32,432 nt of DNA from a bacterium (lineage in GTDB: Bacteria > RBG-13-66-14 > B26-G2 > WVWN01), in assembly GCA_035529855.1 (NCBI GenBank), contig DATKVX010000003.1, forward strand, positions 1 through 32,432. Reading direction: 5' to 3'. The notes below the pieces were generated by a model. That model searched no databases. It was not told the DNA's origin and worked only from the letters and a program-made list of their open reading frames with translations. The stretch's first letter is position 1. Each line of letters opens with the position of its first letter. The position numbers and the translations under genes were made by a program. Of the stretch, positions 7,040 through 14,653 are shown one piece after another.

Positions 7040-8002
7040 ATGACTACGCTTAAGGAATTATCTCACCGCGAAGAACGCTTTACCGGCGGCCACCGGCTGT
7101 GCGCGGGCTGCGGCGCCGCCATCGTCGCCCGGCAAGTCCTGCTCGCCGCCGACGGGCCGGTAGTAATCGGCAACGCCACCGGCTGCCTGGAAGTCGCGAC
7201 GACCCTTTATCCGTACTCGTCGTGGAAAGTCCCCTGGATCCACAACGCGTTCGAAAACGTCGCCGCGACTATTTCGGGCGTGGAGACGGCCTACCGCGTA
7301 TTCAAACAACAAGGCAAGCTGGCCAAGGATTTCCATTTCGTCGCTTTCGGCGGTGACGGCGGCACGTACGATATTGGCCTGCAGGCGTTATCGGGTGCGC
7401 TCGAGCGCGGCCATAAGATGCTCTACGTCTGCTACGACAACCAGGCCTACATGAACACCGGCATTCAGCGCTCCGGCGCCACGCCCAAGGGCGCTTCTAC
7501 CACCACCGCCCCGCACGGTAAATTAATCCCGGGTAAAATCCAACGCCGTAAAGACCTCACCGCCATCGTCGCGGCGCACCACATCCCGTACGCGGCGCAG
7601 GCCGCGCCCCACGCCTTCATGGACCTGGTGCGTAAGGTCGAGAAAGCGCTCGCCGCCGACGGCCCCTCCTTCATCAACGTCCTCTCGCCCTGCCATCGCG
7701 GTTGGCGCCACGCCCCCGAGGAAACGCTCGAGGTAACCCGCATCGCCGCCAACACCTGCTTCTGGCCGCTTTACGAAATAGTCGACGACCAGTGGAAGCT
7801 TACCTATAAACCCCGGAAAAAATTGCCCGTCGAGGATTGGTTGAAGTTCCAGGGCCGTTTCAAGCACCTTTTCGACGACGGCGGCCACCCCAAGCTCGTC
7901 GCCGAGATCCAGGCCGACGTCGACCGCGACTGGGAGGACCTCCTCATACGCTGCGGCGAGTTGCCGCCGCGCGAGTGCCGCGACGAAAAGGCGAAGGAAT
8001 AG
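7040..8002 (+). CDS. porB: pyruvate:ferredoxin oxidoreductase, beta subunit
   Basis: A 320-residue thiamine-diphosphate-binding subunit. Residues seen: proximal cluster cysteines C21-x2-C24, C49 in NATGCLEVA, and C218 in LSPCHRGW; the ThDP/Mg motif GDGGTYDIG at 105-113 with the downstream N134 in CYDNQAYMNTG. Length and order are typical. AAGGAGTG lies 5 nt before the ATG. A strong terminator follows at 8029-8054, ending the por operon. Confidence 0.96.
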   Translation: MTTLKELSHREERFTGGHRLCAGCGAAIVARQVLLAADGPVVIGNATGCLEVATTLYPYSSWKVPWIHNAFENVAATISGVETAYRVFKQQGKLAKDFHFVAFGGDGGTYDIGLQALSGALERGHKMLYVCYDNQAYMNTGIQRSGATPKGASTTTAPHGKLIPGKIQRRKDLTAIVAAHHIPYAAQAAPHAFMDLVRKVEKALAADGPSFINVLSPCHRGWRHAPEETLEVTRIAANTCFWPLYEIVDDQWKLTYKPRKKLPVEDWLKFQGRFKHLFDDGGHPKLVAEIQADVDRDWEDLLIRCGELPPRECRDEKAKE

Positions 8003-8028
8003 CAACCGCTAAAATCAGGCCTACGCGA

Positions 8029-8054
8029 AAGCCGTCCACGAGGGCGGCTTTTTT
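8029..8054 (+). terminator. rho-independent terminator of the por operon
   Basis: AAGCCGTCC (8029-8037) pairs with GGGCGGCTT (8042-8050), 9 bp with one T-G wobble around the loop ACGA. A run of six T residues begins at 8049. Confidence 0.9.
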
Positions 8055-8124
8055 ACCCCGAAAAACACGATAATAACGGGTCGAAGGCCCGATAACGCGT
8101 AACGGCACCGTTTTCCGGTATAAC

Positions 8125-8153
8125 TTGTCTTGGGCAACTTTTTTTGGTAAAAT
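8125..8153 (+). promoter_or_regulatory. promoter of the TolC-adaptor-ATPase operon
   Basis: TTGTCT (8125-8130) and TAAAAT (8148-8153) are 17 bp apart, giving a leader of about 29 nt. A second, perfect -10 hexamer TATAAT (8176-8181) lies 7 nt before the ATG and would produce a leaderless mRNA, but it has no good -35. There is no clear Shine-Dalgarno sequence in either case. Confidence 0.55.
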
Positions 8154-8188
8154 AACGTAATTTACTAAAAAGAGTTATAATACATATT

Positions 8189-9487
8189 ATGAAGGCCGTT
8201 ACGTTCATATCCGCGCTTCTTGTGGTCGCCGCCGGCGCGCACGCCTCGGAGCTTACGCTCGAGGAGGCGATAGACTTCGCGCTCGCCCGGAGCCCGGCGG
8301 CCGCGGCGGCGGAGGCCGCGTACCTGTACGGCCGAGCCGACCTCTACCAGGGATGGGGCGGCGTCCTCCCCGCGGCGAACTTGTCCTACTCCGGCTCGCG
8401 TTACTTCGACCGCGAGGCGTTCCGCGTGGGCGGCTACGAAATACCCGGCTACAGGCCGCCCATACATTATTACTACGCCCAGGGCCGGTTGGACCAACCG
8501 TTGTTCGCCGGCGGCAGGTTGATATGGGGCGTCATGTCGGGGCGGGCGTCGGCTCGAGCCGGCAAGGCCGCCCGCGTTGAACAGCGCCAATCGCTGGTCG
8601 TCGAAATCGCCCGCGCCTATCTGGCCGTATTAAAAGCGCAGGGTTTGAAAAACGTCGCCGACACTTCGCTCGAGGCCGGCCGCAATAACGAGGAGCTCGC
8701 GTCGGCCCAATACGAGTCCGAGGCGATCTCGCGGGCGGAATACCTCAAGGCCGTCGTCCGGCGGGGCGTAGACGAAACGGCGTCGATCGCCGCGGAAGCG
8801 GCCGTCGAAACCGCGCGGCTGGCTTTCTTCAACGCCGCCGGTATGGAACCGGACGACAACCTCACCTTCGCCGAAGTCGAGGGTTTCGAACCGCGGGAAT
8901 TACCCTCCCCGGCCGAGCTGACCGAGCAAGCCATGGCCCGCCGCCCGGACGTGACCAGAACGAACGCCGAAAAGCGCGTCGCCGACCTCGGCGTACGGTC
9001 CGCCCGGGCGGGGTGGTTCCCCTCGCTGGCGGCGTCCGCCATCTACGCCTGGAACGACGTCAACTCCCCCTCCCGCGAAACATGGAACGACTTCGACGAG
9101 TGGACCGTGGGCGCGACCGCGTCGTGGGACCTATTCGACGGTTTTTCGACCAAAGCCAACGTAGACCGCGCCCGGGCCGCGGCGGCGACCGTCCGCGTGG
9201 CGCACGACCGACTACGCGACGCCGTGGCGTTGGACGTTACAACGGCCTACTACGAATACAAGAAGCAAGCCGAGACGGTCACTGTAGCGGAGAAGACCGC
9301 GGCCGCCGCGGAAGAGGAATTCACCATCGTCCAAGAACTTTACGCGCTCGGCGGCGCCTCCACCCTCGAGCTGACCGACGCCCAGGCCCGGTTCGTCGAA
9401 GCCCAAAACGCTTTCGTCGAAGCGAAATACGACTTCCTCATCGCCGACTTCGACCTGAAGCGCGCGTTGGGCCAACTGAAATATTAG
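8189..9487 (+). CDS. TolC-family outer membrane efflux protein
   Basis: A 432-residue outer membrane channel subunit of a tripartite exporter. A signal peptide (about 1-19, ending AHASE) is followed by the family's opening motif LTLEEAIDFALARSP, which recurs in the second half as PSPAELTEQAMARRPDVTRTNAEK (typical start of the second OEP repeat). Long Ala/Glu-rich helices follow, including SAQYESEAISRAEYLKA and the conserved ELYALGGASTLELTDAQ near the C terminus. It is the usual length for the family. It leads a run with an adaptor and an ABC ATPase, as in MacAB-TolC-like loci. The substrate cannot be told. Confidence 0.92.
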   Translation: MKAVTFISALLVVAAGAHASELTLEEAIDFALARSPAAAAAEAAYLYGRADLYQGWGGVLPAANLSYSGSRYFDREAFRVGGYEIPGYRPPIHYYYAQGRLDQPLFAGGRLIWGVMSGRASARAGKAARVEQRQSLVVEIARAYLAVLKAQGLKNVADTSLEAGRNNEELASAQYESEAISRAEYLKAVVRRGVDETASIAAEAAVETARLAFFNAAGMEPDDNLTFAEVEGFEPRELPSPAELTEQAMARRPDVTRTNAEKRVADLGVRSARAGWFPSLAASAIYAWNDVNSPSRETWNDFDEWTVGATASWDLFDGFSTKANVDRARAAAATVRVAHDRLRDAVALDVTTAYYEYKKQAETVTVAEKTAAAAEEEFTIVQELYALGGASTLELTDAQARFVEAQNAFVEAKYDFLIADFDLKRALGQLKY

Positions 9488-9508
9488 CGGCGTTTTACCG
9501 TTCGTTCA

Positions 9509-9549
9509 CGGCCTACGGCCCTTTTAATCCTTCGACCCGACGTAGGCTG
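9509..9549 (+). other. inverted repeat between the channel and adaptor genes
   Basis: GCCTACG (9511-9517) is the reverse complement of CGTAGGC (9541-9547); two flanking pairs extend the stem to 9 bp with a 23-nt loop. GGCCC (9517-9521) and GGGCC (9551-9555) could form a competing pairing. It sits in the 122-bp gap between cotranscribed genes. An mRNA processing or stability element is possible; no T-run follows. Confidence 0.4.
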
Positions 9550-9609
9550 CGGGCCTCAACCGGGGGCCGGCGGACGCCGTATCAATTCGCGCCCTAAGGG
9601 GTACTCGAG

Positions 9610-10938
9610 ATGAAACGCCAAATCCGTATGACCAAAGTGCGGTGGGCCCTGGTAGTTATAATATGGCTCATATTAATCTCGTGCCCGCTGCTCGTCACCA
9701 ACTCCAAACGCCAACAGGTCCCCCCCGTCCGGGTGGATACCGTCACGAGCGCGGACATCACGTCGTACGTATCCGGCCCGGCTACCGTCGACCCCCGCGT
9801 GAGCGTCGACATCTCGGCCAACATCATGGGCAAGGTGACGAAGATTTTCGTCGAAGAAGGCGAACGGGTAGCCAAAGGCGATATCCTGTTGGAGCTCGAG
9901 CAAACGCAATACCGCGCCACCCGCGACGAGGCGGGCGCGGCCTACCGGAGCGCCGTCCGCAGCCTGGAGCTCACCGCAACGAAATGGAACACGGCCCGGG
10001 AAGTCTTCGACCGCAAGCAGAAACTATACGACAAGCATCTCATATCGCGCGAACAGTACGACCTCGCCAACACCCAATTCGAAGCCGAACGGACCGAACA
10101 CGAGCTGGCTCGAGACAACGTCGTACGGGCGCGGGCCTTTTTGGTTCAGGCCAAAGATTCGCTCGATAAAACGATCTACACCTCTCCCCTCGACGGCGTC
10201 GTAACGGCGCTCAACGTCGAGGAGGGCGAGTTCACCGTCGTGGGCACGCTCAACACGCCCGGCACGGTAATGGTCACGGTGGCGGACCTGGCCGCCATGC
10301 AGGTCGTGGCCGACGTCGACGAAACCGACGTCGTCAACGTCGAGCTGGGGCACCCGTCCTCGGTAACTATAGACGCCTTCCCGAACGAAATATACCGGGG
10401 AGAAGTCATCGAGATCGCCTCCAGCGCCAAGGAATCGGTGTTCACTACCACCGACGAAAAGACCTCCGCCGATTTCGAAGTCAAAGTCTTACTCGCCGGC
10501 GATACGTCGGCGCTCCGCCCGGGGATGACCGCGACCGCGGACGTCATTACGGCCGAGGCCGAAGGCGTAACCGCCATCCCCATCCAAGCGCTCGTTACGC
10601 GCACCCGCGAAACCGTTACGGAGTGGGAGGAGGCGCGCGCCGGAAAAAGCGGCGACCGCGAGAAACCCAAGGAAAAAGCCAAGCCGCAATCGGACTTATT
10701 CCGCACCGACTACGTGAAAGGCGTCTTCGTTTTCGACGACGAGAAGCCGTTCGTAAAGCGGGCCCGCTTCGTCCGCGTGGAAGCGGGCATTATGGGCGAC
10801 CGGTACGTGGAAATCAAGAAGGGCCTAAAAGGCGGCGAGACTATCATCGTCGGCCCGTACAAAACGCTGCGCCGCCTGAACGACGGCGACCTGGTCCGGC
10901 TGGAGAAGAAGGAGCCGACGGAAGAAGAGCAAACGTAA
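9610..10938 (+). CDS. MacA/HlyD-type periplasmic adaptor (membrane fusion protein)
   Basis: A 442-residue adaptor linking an inner-membrane ABC transporter to TolC. It has an N-terminal membrane segment (about 11-29; its LISC end also fits a loose lipobox), a biotinyl-lipoyl-like half ([30 protein letters not shown]), an alpha-hairpin (about 95-180), the second lipoyl half ([19 protein letters not shown]), a beta-barrel ([15 protein letters not shown]) and a membrane-proximal domain. A charged Lys/Glu-rich linker (about 340-365) interrupts the C-terminal part. AAGGGG is 8 nt before the ATG. Its TAA overlaps the ATG of the ATPase (TAATG at 10936-10940), so the two are translationally coupled. 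Confidence 0.92.
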   Translation: MKRQIRMTKVRWALVVIIWLILISCPLLVTNSKRQQVPPVRVDTVTSADITSYVSGPATVDPRVSVDISANIMGKVTKIFVEEGERVAKGDILLELEQTQYRATRDEAGAAYRSAVRSLELTATKWNTAREVFDRKQKLYDKHLISREQYDLANTQFEAERTEHELARDNVVRARAFLVQAKDSLDKTIYTSPLDGVVTALNVEEGEFTVVGTLNTPGTVMVTVADLAAMQVVADVDETDVVNVELGHPSSVTIDAFPNEIYRGEVIEIASSAKESVFTTTDEKTSADFEVKVLLAGDTSALRPGMTATADVITAEAEGVTAIPIQALVTRTRETVTEWEEARAGKSGDREKPKEKAKPQSDLFRTDYVKGVFVFDDEKPFVKRARFVRVEAGIMGDRYVEIKKGLKGGETIIVGPYKTLRRLNDGDLVRLEKKEPTEEEQT

Positions 10939-11657
10939 TGGCCGAGCCGCTCATAAAATTACGCGACATAGTTAAAATTTACCACATGGGCGGCGAAGAC
11001 GTCGTCGCGCTTAAAGACATTAACTTCGACGTCCGGCGAGGAGAATACGCCGCCATTATGGGGCCGTCGGGCTCCGGCAAATCGACGTTGATGAACATCA
11101 TCGGCTGTCTCGACGTCCCGACCGGCGGCTCCTACCACTTGAACGGCCAGGAGGTGGCGGCGGCCACCGAAGACGAACTGGCCGCCATCCGCAACCGCGA
11201 AATAGGCTTCGTCTTCCAGACGTTCAACCTCCTCCCCCGCGCCACCGCGGCCAAAAACGTCGAGCTCCCGCTGATATACGCCGGCATCCCGCCCGAGGAA
11301 CGCCGCCGACGCGCCGCCGAGGTCCTGGAGGCGGTGGGGCTCGCGAAACGCGGCCACCACAAACCGAACGAAATGTCGGGGGGAGAACGGCAGCGCGTCG
11401 CCATCGCCCGGGCGCTCGTCAACCGCCCCTCGGTCGTGCTGGCGGACGAGCCCACCGGAAACCTCGATACCAAGATAGGCGACGAAATACTGGCCGTGTT
11501 TCAACACATAAACGACGAAGGCAAGACGGTCATAGTCGTAACGCACGACCCCGACGTCGCGGCCAAAGCCCGAAGCACCATCGTACTGCGTGACGGCCAG
11601 ATCGTCGACCGGGTGAACAAGAAAACGAAAAAGCCGCGAGGGCTTCGCGGCGGCTAA
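10938..11657 (+). CDS. ABC transporter ATPase, MacB/LolD-like
   Basis: A 239-residue nucleotide-binding protein of the MacB/LolD/FtsE group. Walker [10 protein letters not shown] is at 42-50, the Q-loop in [21 protein letters not shown] at about 91-111, the signature [15 protein letters not shown] at 146-160, Walker [13 protein letters not shown] at 167-177, and the switch His in VIVVTHD at about 198-204. The ATG at 10938 is fixed by the 1-nt overlap with the adaptor stop and by the family N terminus; the open frame upstream to 10623 is a shadow. No FtsX/MacB-type permease follows: the next gene is on the other strand. The basic C-terminal tail (from about residue 228) is encoded by the terminator of that convergent gene. 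Confidence 0.94.
   Translation: MAEPLIKLRDIVKIYHMGGEDVVALKDINFDVRRGEYAAIMGPSGSGKSTLMNIIGCLDVPTGGSYHLNGQEVAAATEDELAAIRNREIGFVFQTFNLLPRATAAKNVELPLIYAGIPPEERRRRAAEVLEAVGLAKRGHHKPNEMSGGERQRVAIARALVNRPSVVLADEPTGNLDTKIGDEILAVFQHINDEGKTVIVVTHDPDVAAKARSTIVLRDGQIVDRVNKKTKKPRGLRGG
11621..11651 (-). terminator. terminator of the radical SAM gene, inside the end of the ABC ATPase gene
   Basis: On the minus strand a 7-bp stem GCCGCGA/TCGCGGC (11651-11645 with 11639-11633) is followed by TTTTTCGTTTTC (11632-11621). The whole element lies within the last codons of the convergent ATPase gene. Confidence 0.65.
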
Positions 11658-11673
11658 GCGGCAATCGGGGGGC

Positions 11674-12438
11674 TTAATATATTTCGGCCGGGACGCCGGC
11701 CTCCTCGCACACGCGGCGCGCTATGGCCGCGAGCCGCTCGCGGGGGACCATCTGAACGCCGGGCCGCGCTACGGGACGGTCGGTAGTATAGACCTGGACC
11801 GCCGACGGCTTCACCGCCGCTACCGCGCTTACGTAATCGGCCACCGCGCCGTCGTCGGCGTTTCCCGCGTCGCCGGCGACGAAGCAAGATTGGACCGTAA
11901 AATTATCCAAAGCGGCGAGCCCTTCCAAAATAGCGTCGAACGATACGCCGGCCGCCGGCACGTTGACCGCGGCGAAGAGCTCCGCCGAGCCGGCGTCCAA
12001 CTTCATGATGGGCGCGTCCAACGAAGCGAGGGCGGCCCGTATCTCCGGGCGGTCGACGGTACTGGAGTTCGAGAGCGCCGCCAGCTTCGCCGTGGGGCAC
12101 AGCTCGTCGCGGACCGCCCGCACGGCCTCGACCGTCGCCGGGAATTCGGGGTGCAGCGTAGGCTCGCCGTTCCCGGAGAAAGTTACGTAATTCGGGGCCG
12201 GAATCGACCCGAGCGCGTCGCGGAGAGCGCCGGCGATTTCCGCGGCGGGCGGCAGCATATGGTTGAAACCCCTGCTCGAGGGAACGTGGTACGTCGTCGG
12301 GCCGTACTGGCAGTATATGCAATCGAACGAACAGATCTTCGCGACCGTGGGCGATACGTTTATGCCCAACGAGGGCCCCAGCCGTCGAGACGCGATGGGC
12401 CCGTAGATCACCGTTTTTTGAAGCTCTAGATAAGACAT
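11674..12438 (-). CDS. radical SAM protein, COG0731-like
   Basis: A 254-residue radical SAM enzyme. The cluster motif C36-x3-C40-x2-C43 is in CSFDCIYCQYG, preceded by the group's YGPIASRRLGPSLGIN, and followed by the SAM-binding FSGNGEPTLHPEF and LSNSST. This matches the small radical SAM proteins grouped with wybutosine-type Fe-S oxidoreductases (COG0731), whose bacterial members mostly have no assigned substrate. No C-terminal Fe-S extension is visible. The promoter at 12445-12473 places the transcript start at the ATG, and there is no Shine-Dalgarno sequence, so a leaderless mRNA is likely. It is monocistronic and convergent with the ABC ATPase. Confidence 0.9.
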   Translation of the reverse strand: MSYLELQKTVIYGPIASRRLGPSLGINVSPTVAKICSFDCIYCQYGPTTYHVPSSRGFNHMLPPAAEIAGALRDALGSIPAPNYVTFSGNGEPTLHPEFPATVEAVRAVRDELCPTAKLAALSNSSTVDRPEIRAALASLDAPIMKLDAGSAELFAAVNVPAAGVSFDAILEGLAALDNFTVQSCFVAGDAGNADDGAVADYVSAVAAVKPSAVQVYTTDRPVARPGVQMVPRERLAAIARRVCEEAGVPAEIY

Positions 12439-12444
12439 CGCGCC

Positions 12445-12473
12445 ATCATAAAATAAATACTACCTTTAGACAA
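12445..12473 (-). promoter_or_regulatory. promoter of the radical SAM gene (leaderless arrangement)
   Basis: On the minus strand TTGTCT (12473-12468) and TATGAT (12450-12445) are separated by 17 bp. Seven nucleotides below the -10 lies the A of the ATG at 12438. Confidence 0.65.
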
Positions 12474-12501
12474 CAACAAATAATAAGAGGTGTCTCCCGA
12501 G

Positions 12502-12699
12502 ATGGCGGAGTGCAAGGTGAACGACAACCTGGTTTCTTGTAATTGCACGTACGAGCCGTGTAGCAGGAAAGGCCGCTGTTGCGACTGCATTTCGTACCAC
12601 CGCGCGGCGGGGGAATTGCCCGCGTGCTGCTTCGACGCCGCCGCGGAGAAGAAGTACGACCGGTCCGTCGGCCATTTCGTCCGGTGCCAAACCCGCTAG
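12502..12699 (+). CDS. small Cys-rich protein, DUF6485-like
   Basis: A 65-residue protein with nine cysteines, including [17 protein letters not shown], followed by [14 protein letters not shown] and a [11 protein letters not shown] end. This matches my memory of the short DUF6485 family; the Cys spacing suggests metal or Fe-S binding, which is inference. The ATG at 12502 is preferred, with AGAGG 11 nt upstream; a GTG at 12490 would add four residues. It is divergent from the radical SAM gene over a 63-bp gap. Confidence 0.8.
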   Translation: MAECKVNDNLVSCNCTYEPCSRKGRCCDCISYHRAAGELPACCFDAAAEKKYDRSVGHFVRCQTR

Positions 12700-12709
12700 C
12701 GAAAAACCG

Positions 12710-12738
12710 TTGACGGCCGGCGCGGCATAGCTTATATT
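12710..12738 (+). promoter_or_regulatory. sigma70-like promoter for the GT2 gene
   Basis: TTGACG (12710-12715) and TATATT (12733-12738) are 17 bp apart. The start near 12745 gives a leader of about 43 nt with no obvious Shine-Dalgarno sequence. Confidence 0.75.
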
Positions 12739-12787
12739 TTCTGGAAGGGAGCCGTCCGGCACAAGCGCCTTTGGGTAGCGCGGAATC

Positions 12788-13471
12788 ATGAAACTATCCA
12801 TCATCATCCCGGTTTTCAACGAAGAAGCCACGGTCAAGGAAATAATCGACCGCTGCCGCGCGCTGCCCTTCGACACAGAAGTCGTCGTCGTGGACGACGG
12901 CTCGAGCGACGGCACGCGCGACGTCCTCGCGAAAGAGAACGGCGCCGACGGCGTAACGGTTTGCTACCACGAGAAGAACCGCGGTAAAGGCGCCGCGATA
13001 CGGACCGGCGTCGAGAAATGCACCGGCGATATCGTCGTCATCCAGGACGCCGACCTCGAGTACATGCCCGAAGAATTCCCCGCGCTGGTCCAACCTATCG
13101 TCGACGGGTACGCCGACGTCGTTTACGGCTCGCGCTTCCTGGGGACCCACCGCGTATTCAAAGTCGTCCATTACTTCGGCAACAAGTTCCTGACTCTCGT
13201 CACGAACGTCCTCTACGACACCATGCTCACCGACATGGAAACTTGCTACAAAGCGTTTCGCGCCGCCGTTATAAAAAACGTCGACATCAAATCGGACCGC
13301 TTCAACTTCGAACCGGAGATAACGGCCAAAGTTTTCAAACAGAAAAAACTCCGCGTCTACGAGATGCCTATCTCGTACCACGGCCGCGATTACGACGAGG
13401 GTAAAAAGATAACCTGGTTCGACGGCATACCGGCGCTCTGGGCCCTCATCAAATACCGCTTCACCGATTAA
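12788..13471 (+). CDS. glycosyltransferase family 2, dolichol-phosphate-mannose-synthase-like
   Basis: A 227-residue GT-A glycosyltransferase. The N-terminal strand LSIIIPVFNEE, the nucleotide-binding VVVDDGSSDGT (about 33-43), NRGKGAAIRTG, the metal-binding D87-A-D89 in VIQDADLEY, and the YGSRF and YKAFR segments are all present, together with the C-terminal ISYHGRDYDEGKKITWFDG. The latter part is typical of the soluble DPM1-like group that transfers a sugar from a nucleotide to a polyprenyl phosphate. No C-terminal membrane domain is seen. The protein is of full length for this subgroup. A possible 54-residue ORF and an MDR dehydrogenase follow closely. Confidence 0.93.
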   Translation: MKLSIIIPVFNEEATVKEIIDRCRALPFDTEVVVVDDGSSDGTRDVLAKENGADGVTVCYHEKNRGKGAAIRTGVEKCTGDIVVIQDADLEYMPEEFPALVQPIVDGYADVVYGSRFLGTHRVFKVVHYFGNKFLTLVTNVLYDTMLTDMETCYKAFRAAVIKNVDIKSDRFNFEPEITAKVFKQKKLRVYEMPISYHGRDYDEGKKITWFDGIPALWALIKYRFTD

Positions 13472-13473
13472 AT

Positions 13474-13638
13474 ATGCTGGCGTTCCTTGTGGCGGCGTGG
13501 TCGGTGGCCGTCAAGTGGCCGTTACCGTTGCTCTTTGACACGCTGTTGCTCCGACCTATATGCCGCACGGCGCTCTATACCAGCGGTTCATATTATAAAC
13601 GTTTACTGAAAGGCTCAGGTGGCAACCCGAAAGAATAG
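13474..13638 (+). CDS. possible small hydrophobic protein (54 residues)
   Basis: An open frame starts 2 nt after the glycosyltransferase stop and ends with a TAG that is part of the TAGGGGG ribosome site of the next gene, so it fills the gap between the two genes exactly. The product would begin MLAFLVAAWSVAVKWPLPLL, a membrane-helix-like stretch, and end in a basic tail with YYKRLLKG. It has no Shine-Dalgarno sequence of its own and would depend on reinitiation. The tight fit argues for a gene, while the shortness and a possible promoter inside it (13535-13562) argue against. Confidence 0.35.
   Translation: MLAFLVAAWSVAVKWPLPLLFDTLLLRPICRTALYTSGSYYKRLLKGSGGNPKE
13535..13562 (+). promoter_or_regulatory. 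possible promoter for the MDR dehydrogenase
   Basis: TTGACA (13535-13540) and TATATG (13557-13562) with a 16-bp spacer, about 85 bp before the GTG start. It overlaps the possible 54-residue ORF. Confidence 0.45.
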
Positions 13639-13647
13639 GGGGTCGCG

Positions 13648-14601
13648 GTGAAAGCCGTTGTCGTCAAAGGCGGGAAACTTTCGTTGGACGCGTCGTACGC
13701 CAAACCCGCGCCGGAACGCGACGAAGTCATAGTCAAGGTCCGGTACGCCGGCGTGTGCGACACCGACGTCCAACTGGCGTCGGGATACATGTCGTTCGAA
13801 GGCGTCCCCGGCCACGAGTTCGTGGGGGTCGTCGAGGGCGGCTCGGAGGCGTGGCTCGGGAAGCGCGTCGTCGGCGAGATCAACTGCGCCTGCGGCGTTT
13901 GCAGCCATTGCATCCAAGGCCGGGGCAACCATTGCACGTACCGAACGGTGTTGGGCATCAACGGCCGCGACGGCTGCTTCGCCGAATACATAATGTTGCC
14001 GACGGCTAACCTGCACGAAATCCCGGACGACGTACCCGACGAAAAAGCGGTCTTCGTGGAGCCGCTGGCGGCCGCGGTCAACGTCGTCGAATTGACCCAC
14101 GTCCCGCCGACGTACGAGGTAGCGGTCGTGGGCGACGGCAAGATCGGCCTGCTGGTCGCGGAAGTGATAAGCCTGAGCGGCGCCGCGGTAGCCGTCGTGG
14201 GCCATCACCCCGGCCGCGCCGACAAGCTCGCCGCTATGGGCCGCGCCGTCCCCATATTGCGGCCCGACGAGGCGCCCGACGGCCACTACGACGTGGTGGT
14301 AGAGTGCACCGGCGCCGCCGACGGCTTGCAGCACGCCCTCCGCTACGTACGGCCGCGGGGCACCGTCGTCCTTAAGACCACCGTCGCGGACCCGTACAAC
14401 GTCGACCTCGCGCCGGCGGTCATTAACGAGGTTACGGTGGCCGGGAACCGCTGCGGGCCGTTCGCGCCGGCGTTGAGGATGATAAGCGAAGGCCGCGTCG
14501 ACCCCACGCCGCTTATTGAGGAAATCCACCCCGTAGAAGACTTGCCGGACCTTCTGGCGCGCGGCGCCCCGGGCCTTAAGCACCTTATAAAGTTCGAATA
14601 A
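13648..14601 (+). CDS. zinc-type medium-chain dehydrogenase/reductase (alcohol dehydrogenase-like)
   Basis: A 317-residue MDR-family oxidoreductase. Catalytic zinc ligands C37 (AGVCDTD) and GHE (H56, E57) are seen, and the structural zinc lobe C82-x2-C85-x2-C88-x7-C96 is intact. The Rossmann fold starts at VAVVGDGKIGLLVAEV. It is somewhat shorter than the usual 340-350 residues, with a compact C-terminal catalytic part. The substrate is unknown. The GTG start is supported by TAGGGGG about 6 nt upstream and by the family N terminus MKAVVVKGG. It ends at a bidirectional hairpin. Confidence 0.9.
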   Translation: MKAVVVKGGKLSLDASYAKPAPERDEVIVKVRYAGVCDTDVQLASGYMSFEGVPGHEFVGVVEGGSEAWLGKRVVGEINCACGVCSHCIQGRGNHCTYRTVLGINGRDGCFAEYIMLPTANLHEIPDDVPDEKAVFVEPLAAAVNVVELTHVPPTYEVAVVGDGKIGLLVAEVISLSGAAVAVVGHHPGRADKLAAMGRAVPILRPDEAPDGHYDVVVECTGAADGLQHALRYVRPRGTVVLKTTVADPYNVDLAPAVINEVTVAGNRCGPFAPALRMISEGRVDPTPLIEEIHPVEDLPDLLARGAPGLKHLIKFE

Positions 14602-14623
14602 AAAAGCGGCCTCAAGGCCGCTT
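14600..14623. terminator. bidirectional terminator hairpin
   Basis: AAGCGGCC (14604-14611) pairs with GGCCGCTT (14616-14623) around TCAA. On the minus strand the stem is followed by six T residues (A-run 14600-14605), a good terminator for the TonB receptor unit; on the plus strand it is followed by CTTCC only. Confidence 0.75.
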
Positions 14624-14653
14624 CTTCCATCTCAAGCTTCGGCGGGAGAACGA

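Noticed and set aside
10623-10937. Upstream extension of the ABC ATPase
   Set aside because: It is a frame-shifted reading of the adaptor's 3' end; the family N terminus starts at ATG 10938.
11890-12429. A 179-residue plus-strand frame opposite the radical SAM gene
   Set aside because: Arg-rich shadow; the minus-strand frame carries the complete CxxxCxxC and SAM-binding motifs.
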